A stretch of DNA of 64,000 bases, from positions 708,467 through 772,466 of the forward strand of contig RSEE01000025.1 of NCBI GenBank assembly GCA_003971905.1. The letters are read 5' to 3'. Positions 59,343 through 64,000 of the stretch are shown here, one piece after another. Made by a program: the position numbers and the translations under genes. The notes below the pieces were generated by a model. The model saw only the letters and a program-made list of their open reading frames with translations. It had not been told where the DNA came from and did not search any database. The stretch comes from Moniliella sp. 'wahieum' (taxonomy: Eukaryota > Basidiomycota > Moniliellomycetes > Moniliellales > Moniliellaceae). Numbering within the stretch: the first letter of the stretch is position 1; each line of letters opens with the position of its first letter.

Positions 59343-60888
59343 ATGGCACCGCTGCCTGCCGCCCCACCTTCCCCCACCGCCGCTGCCGCGGCCTCGGTCC
59401 CCCTGCCGCTCACCGGCCACCCGGACCTCTCCGACACGGGCGGCACTTTCAGCGACATCTTTGGCACGCCGGCTATGCGGGCCATCTGGTCGGACCAGAA
59501 TCGCGTCGCATGCTACCTGGCCATCGAGGCGGCCTTGGCGCGCGTCCAGGCCGACCTGGGCATCATCCCCCGCCGCGCCGCCGAGGAGATTGCCCGCCAC
59601 TGCCGTGTGGAAGAGGTGGATTGGGCACTGTACAACGCCAAACGGAGCGGATTGGCTACCCCGTCCTGGGCATCGTCCAGCAGCTCGTCGCGCACTGCCA
59701 GGATGGCTTGGGCGAGTACTGCCATTGGGGCGCAACGACACAGGGTACGTTTTCGTCTACGCTCGCTTCAGCCTGCGGCCGGCGCGCGCCGCCGCAGGGA
59801 CATGCAGAAAGAGAAAGAGAAGGGTGACTGACACAGTAAGAGGGGACTTTGTTGGACAGACATTACGGATACAGCGACCGTGCTGCAGCTTCGCCAGTCC
59901 TTTGGGTTCATCAAGGCCAAGTTGGCCAGCATGGCAGCGAGCTTGACGCGCCTGGCGCAGACCTACCATGACGTGCCCATGGCCGCGCGGTCCAACCTGC
60001 AGCAAGCGGTGCCCATCACCTTTGGGTTCAAGATGGCCCGCTTCCTCGCCACTCTGCAGCGGCACCAGGCCCGCCTCGCCGAGCTCGAGGCGCGCCTGTA
60101 CACACTCGAGTTTGGTGGCGCGGCAGCAACCTTTCCTCGCTCGCGCGCACACGGCCTCGCGACGCACGAGGCGCTGGCCACGGCCCTGGATTTGGCTCCG
60201 GCAGAGATCGCATGGCACACGGAGCACGACCGGTTCGCCGAGGCCGCCACGTTCCTCGGCTTGCTCACGGGCACGTTGGCCAGTTGGCCACGGACATCAA
60301 ATTGATGTCCCAGACCGAGGTGGGGGAGGTGAGCGAGCCCTTCCTCCCCCACCGCGGGTCGTCGTCCACCATGCCCCAAAAGAACAACCCCATCTCCTGC
60401 GTCTATATCCACGCTTGTGCCGCGCACGTCCGGCAGGGCGTAGCGGCCTGCCTGGACGCCATGCAGTCAGACCACGAGCGCGGAACAGGGCCCTGGGAAA
60501 TTCTCTGGTCCAACTGCCCCTGATGATGAACTTCACCTCGGCCGCCCTGGCCAACGCCGATTTTGTCCTTGCTGGCTTACAGGTCTTCCCCCAGGCCATG
60601 CAGCGCAACTTGGGGCTGACCAAGGGCCTGATCGTCTCCGAGGCGGTGATGATGGGCCTCGCGCCGACGCTCGGAAGGCAGTATGCCCACGACGCCGTGT
60701 ACGCCTGTTGTCGTACGGCCCTGCTTCAGGACCGGGCACTGGTCGACGTGCTGTGGGAGAATCAAGAGATTGCGAGTAAGCTCGATCGCAGCGAGCTGGA
60801 ACGGCTGTGCGATCCGGCGAATTCCCTCGGCCAGTGCGACCAGTGGATCGATCGCGTCTTGGCCCGCGCGCCGGCCGCTCCGGCCTAG
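59343..60888 (+). CDS. Fumarase/aspartase-superfamily lyase, CMLE-like
   Basis: Resembles 3-carboxy-cis,cis-muconate cycloisomerase and adenylosuccinate lyases. The start at 59343 gives MAPLPAAPPSPTAAAAAS, with a 30-residue Ala/Pro leader. Then FSDIFGTPAMRAIWSDQNRV (N-terminal helix), EYCHWGATTQDITDTATVLQ (family HxGxTSQD block), TYHDVPMAARSNLQQAVPIT (family ARTHLQ.A.P.TFG) and the superfamily signature SSSTMPQKNNPISC at about 60360-60400. A helical C-terminal domain follows. Intron 59746-59859 (GTACGT, branch CTGAC, acceptor GGACAG) falls in TTQ-DITDT. Frame slips near 59645, 60115, 60285 and 60505. Role could be aromatic (protocatechuate) catabolism or an uncharacterised lyase; the SSSTMPQK loop alone cannot decide. 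Confidence 0.82.
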
Positions 60889-61790
60889 GTGCCTGCCCCA
60901 CTCGTCGACTCTGGTCCGGGGAGGACCTGCTTGGGGGGGGCGGCGTGCCTTCTTGTGATCCTCCCGGGCGCACCCACGCCCCATCACGATCGACTCCCGA
61001 GTGTGTTGCTGTATAAAGTACTCTGGCGTGGTGTGCGTCGAGGACAAAGCCGGCACCACGCACGCCCTTGTCTCCTTGCACACCTCGTACGCAGCGCGGC
61101 ACACCCGCCGGCACCACCCACGGCTCCCACCCTACGAACCTAGAATCCATCCACCTTTTCCTCTACCCACGTGTACGCGACTCGACGAAATCTACCGACC
61201 CGATCTGCGTGTCGAGTACGATGGTGCACCCGGCCTGGCACGAGCAAGAGGGCGCACGGACACCGTAGGTCACAGACCGCAACGTCCCAGGAGAGTATCG
61301 GTGAAATACGCAAAGATTAGGAAGGGTCAGAAAGACGTGTACATGTATTCCATTCACAAGTAGAGCCGTTTTGCCTCAAGCCTCTGCAACCTCGTGGCGG
61401 GGGGAGAGGGGTGGGGGTGGGGGGGGGGGTTGCGCAGCTCGGCCCTTGTCCGTCGTAGCGTACGCGTACACACGTCCACATCGATGCGCACACCTTCAAG
61501 GCGCCCCCCGCACCGCGCCGTCCTGGACGAAAGCGATCTCCCTCTTCCTTCCTTCCGACTCGGGACTCCTGTCCAACACACACGCATTCTCAATCCGCCA
61601 AATGAGCGGAACGGCTCATCTTGCCGGGGGGAACGGGAGAACGAAACAAGACCAACCGATCCAACGTCCGCCCCTGCGCCCTGCGCGCCGCACCACGTAC
61701 ATCTCCAACCGCCCTTGCCCCCGCCTCAGGCCTCAGGCCTCACTGCGCATCCTTATACGACGAAGCTGTACACAAAACCACGTACCAAAG
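60889..61790. other. Convergent 3' spacer
   Basis: No gene seen. A GGGG-rich run lies at 61398-61430. Confidence 0.5.
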
Positions 61791-62625
61791 TCAATGCTCC
61801 TTTCCTTCTGCTGCGGCCGTGCCGGCTCGGGCTGGATCCAAGGATCGCGCTCGACTCACCGAGATCAAGTTGCCATCGGGATCGCGCACGTAGACACTGA
61901 GGATCGGCCCGACGGCGCCCGTGCGCCGCACGGGGCCTTCGACCACGTCAATCTTTTGCTCCGCGAGGTGTTGCTGTTGGCGTTCGTACATACGTAGTGG
62001 GAGCGGGAGGGGGGTCGGTGGGTGAGCATTCACGCCGTAGGAGCGGGGAAACGAGGGGTGGAGAGGACCGACAGAGGAGTAGGAACGGGGGTGCGTACCT
62101 GCGCAGCGGCGATGCTGTCCGAGATGATAAAGCACAAATCCTGGGATCCTGGTTGGGGCAGGGCGGCTTCTGGGGGTGCGTGAGGAGGGTGAGTGTGTGT
62201 GGCGTGGCGTTGGGCGCTCACGCACAGGGGGGGGGGACGTACTTGGTTCGCTGAGGAGCAAAGGGGGGATGAGGGAGAGAGGAGATGGAAAGAGAGCACA
62301 GAACGTGAGAAGGAAGCAAGGCCAAACGGACAAGGCCATCATCCAGTCGGGTCAATTCGTCTGTGTGCTACTACTCTGCACTGCTCGACCCTGCTCTTGG
62401 CGCGCACCGCGCTCCGCTCCGAGCACAACAGGAAGGGGTACATACAACTCGTTGCCCTTCTGGTGCAAATTGATCTTCTGCTTGCCAAACGCCAGCGCCT
62501 TGCGGCCCGGACCAAAATGGACCAGCTCCATCCCGAGGCGGGTGTAGAACGCAACGGTGCGATCAACGTCGTGGCACGTAATGACCAAATGGTCCAGGGA
62601 CGCAATGGTGAATCCACGCTGCGCC
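61791..62625 (-). CDS. VOC/glyoxalase-fold metalloprotein
   Basis: Vicinal-oxygen-chelate protein (glyoxalase I/dioxygenase fold). Text: ASLDHLVITCHDVDRTVAFY (metal His in DHLV), TRLGMELVHFGPGRKALAFG, KQKINLHQKGNE, a spliced FEPKA, PGSQDLCFIISDSIAAAQ, then EGPVRRTGAVGPILSVYVRD with PDGNLIS (metal Glu region shifted). Exons run about 62625-62446, 62250-62243 (8 nt), 62169-62099 and 61973-61860; introns 62251-62445, 62170-62242 and 61974-62098. A GTGAGT right after NLIS at 61859 suggests one more intron; otherwise the frame stops at 61791. An Ala/Arg/Pro-rich sequence upstream (to about 62830) may be a mitochondrial presequence, so the start is uncertain. Confidence 0.75.
62243..62250 (-). other. 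8-nt microexon (CGAACCAA)
   Basis: Bounded by CCTCAG and GTACGT on the coding strand. GAGTT + CGAACCAA + AAGCC reads Glu-Phe-Glu-Pro-Lys-Ala, the conserved FEPKA turn of this VOC subgroup. Confidence 0.7.
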
Positions 62626-63168
62626 GCGGCGGCGCTGGAGGGGAGCGCCGGAGCGCACGGAGGTGGTGGTGCAGGAGGGTGGATGGGGGGACGCGGGCGG
62701 CGCGGGCGGCGCTGGCGCGCACGAGCGCGGGGGCATCATGCACATGATGGTGGTGGTGGGTGCTGGACGCGGGCGCGGGATGGCCGATGTCGATGACGCT
62801 GGACCGTCGACGGTTGGGAAGCGGCAAGGCGCAGAGGGCGCTCAGGCAAAGACGTCATCGGCCGGCCCGGCGCCGATGTGCCGGGCGAGTGACTGGACGT
62901 TAGTTGGTGCGGTGTGCAGAGGCGACGAGCGATGGCTCTGCTATGCGCGGGAGCGCAGCTGCTGGCAAGCCAAGTCACCAAGTCACTAGTCAGCAATCGA
63001 CGTTCGACGCAGCACTCCGACGCTGCGCCCCGCTCCTCCGTGCGCCGCCATCTCCGCCGCCGCCGCCCATCGGCGCAGCGGACGTTTTCTCTCCAAGCCG
63101 CGTGCGCCGCGTGTTCCCGCCTCCCCGGCTCCCCTTGACGCCACGATTGTGCCAGGATTGTTCCGCAC
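62626..63168. other. Divergent spacer
   Basis: GC-rich. It may carry the 5' ends of both the VOC gene and the metacaspase-like gene. Pro-rich frames near 63020-63170 could be the latter's N-terminus. Confidence 0.4.
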
Positions 63169-64000
63169 GTGCTCCGGACCCATGAGCGAGGCCGTATCCC
63201 CAACCGCTATCGCCCTGTGGACGGCCCGCTGGGCCCGCCCGACTTCAGGCACCTCAAATTCCGCGCCAACCATGCGCGAGTGGGCACGATGGAACGAGGG
63301 CTGCGGTGCGAGTACAGCACCATGACCGGTCTCGAAAGCGCTGCTGATCGGGATCAACTATGTCGGCACCTGCGCCGACCCCACATGGTACTCGAACGAC
63401 GTGGTCAACGGTCGGCACTTTCTGCTCCGTGCGGGCTTTGGCGCAGATAACACGGTCCTTACGGACCAAACCGCCGATCCGCGCGTCCGCCCCACCCTAG
63501 AGGCGAGCGACCGACAGTGGCGAGGCAATGAATCAACGATTGCATTGGTGGGCGCTTATTGATAGTGGAGGCAGGGGGGAGCCCTGCTCGCGCTCGCTGG
63601 TAGCCGACTTGCCCTCCGGTCCACCCAGCTCGCTCGCAGCTCCGTTACCTTCTTCCTCGCCCAGCGCAAACTCCTCGTCAGTTCCACCAGGCAAGGGGGC
63701 CAAGGCTACCTGCGAGAAGCAGCCCTGCGCGCTGCCATCCGCGCCGATCGCCGCACCCCGGTCCCATCGACACCCCACGACCAAGACCACACCTGTCGCT
63801 CGCGCCGCTGGCGTCTTGACCGCCACAAAACGCCTCCCCCATCGACTGTAAACAGACCACGCTTCCTTGCAGATGAACCACGCGCGCTTGCCCGGGGCGC
63901 ACCAGAAGCTGCAGCTGCCATTGCCGTTTTCGATTCGCTCCGACCCGTTCGCCACGACGTCCTCTGCGCTGCATTCGACCTGCTCAGGGGGTACCCCTTT
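63169..64000 (+). CDS. Metacaspase-like protein, incomplete at right edge
   Basis: The region at 63300-63480 reads EYSTMTG then, after a small frame slip near 63343, KALLIGINYVGT, YSNDVVNGRHFLLRAGFGAD, VLTDQTADPRVRPT. This matches the p20 start of fungal metacaspases (YSNCTGKKKALLIGINYFG ... NDV ... L...FGY ... LTDD......PT). The N-terminal Pro-rich region is not resolved, and the true start may be 63169, 63183 or upstream. The expected catalytic His block (HYSGHG) and Cys block (DSCHSG) do not appear in any frame before the window ends, although more than 450 bp follow. The rest is Ala/Arg/Leu-rich. So it is a truncated, interrupted or highly diverged member. Confidence 0.5.

Overview
This window is nuclear DNA of a fungus, most likely a basidiomycete. 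The genes carry short spliceosomal introns (64-260 nt) with GTACGT/GTATGT donors and CTAAC-type branch sites. The protein set is fungal: YAF9, MSP1, ribosome-associated Hsp70 SSB, eIF4E, acyl-CoA oxidase, AAT-family amino-acid permease, Dal5-like and QDR-like MFS transporters, GH79 and GH128 enzymes, and a Kex2-type repeat protein. Most genes have only zero to three introns and spacers are long, which fits a smut-type lineage (Ustilaginomycotina) better than an intron-rich mushroom. That placement is inference. No rRNA, convincing tRNA or CRISPR array was seen.

Layout. 1-5.3 kb: YAF9 (-), a bZIP factor (-) and MSP1 (+), the last two divergent across a heptamer array. 6.6-9.2 kb: a secreted GH79-like protein (-). 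9.2-15.4 kb: mostly gene-poor, with one unidentified coding segment and one small TATA-driven gene. 15.5-19.1 kb: the secreted dibasic-repeat protein and a GH128 enzyme. 20-21 kb: decayed gag-like retroelement. 22.7-26.4 kb: Q-rich regulatory-type protein with a basic/acidic tail. 28.6-30.5 kb: Dal5-like transporter. 31-34.6 kb: large proline-rich coiled-coil protein (-). 35.3-39.2 kb: cystathionine gamma-synthase-like enzyme (+) convergent with acyl-CoA oxidase (-). 39.3-44.5 kb: AT-richer, repeat-containing spacer with a PL14 fragment. 44.5-45.4 kb: eIF4E. 48.4-50.6 kb: amino-acid permease. 52.4-54.3 kb: SSB. 55.8-57.8 kb: QDR-like MFS. 59.3-60.9 kb: fumarase/CMLE-superfamily lyase. 61.8-62.6 kb: VOC/glyoxalase protein (-). 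63.2 kb to the right edge: metacaspase-like start.

Two things dominate interpretation. First, nearly every conserved gene is broken by single-base losses, often in homopolymers, and sometimes by sets of three that restore frame. Because SSB and eIF4E should be essential, I read these mainly as consensus errors, so the CDS spans given are gene extents, not single open frames. Second, the most interesting biology is a secreted protein made of 40-residue repeats separated by Lys-Arg sites (15491-16676), and two 8-nt microexons in unrelated genes. The genes do not form one pathway. They are a mix of housekeeping, transport and secreted carbohydrate-active functions.
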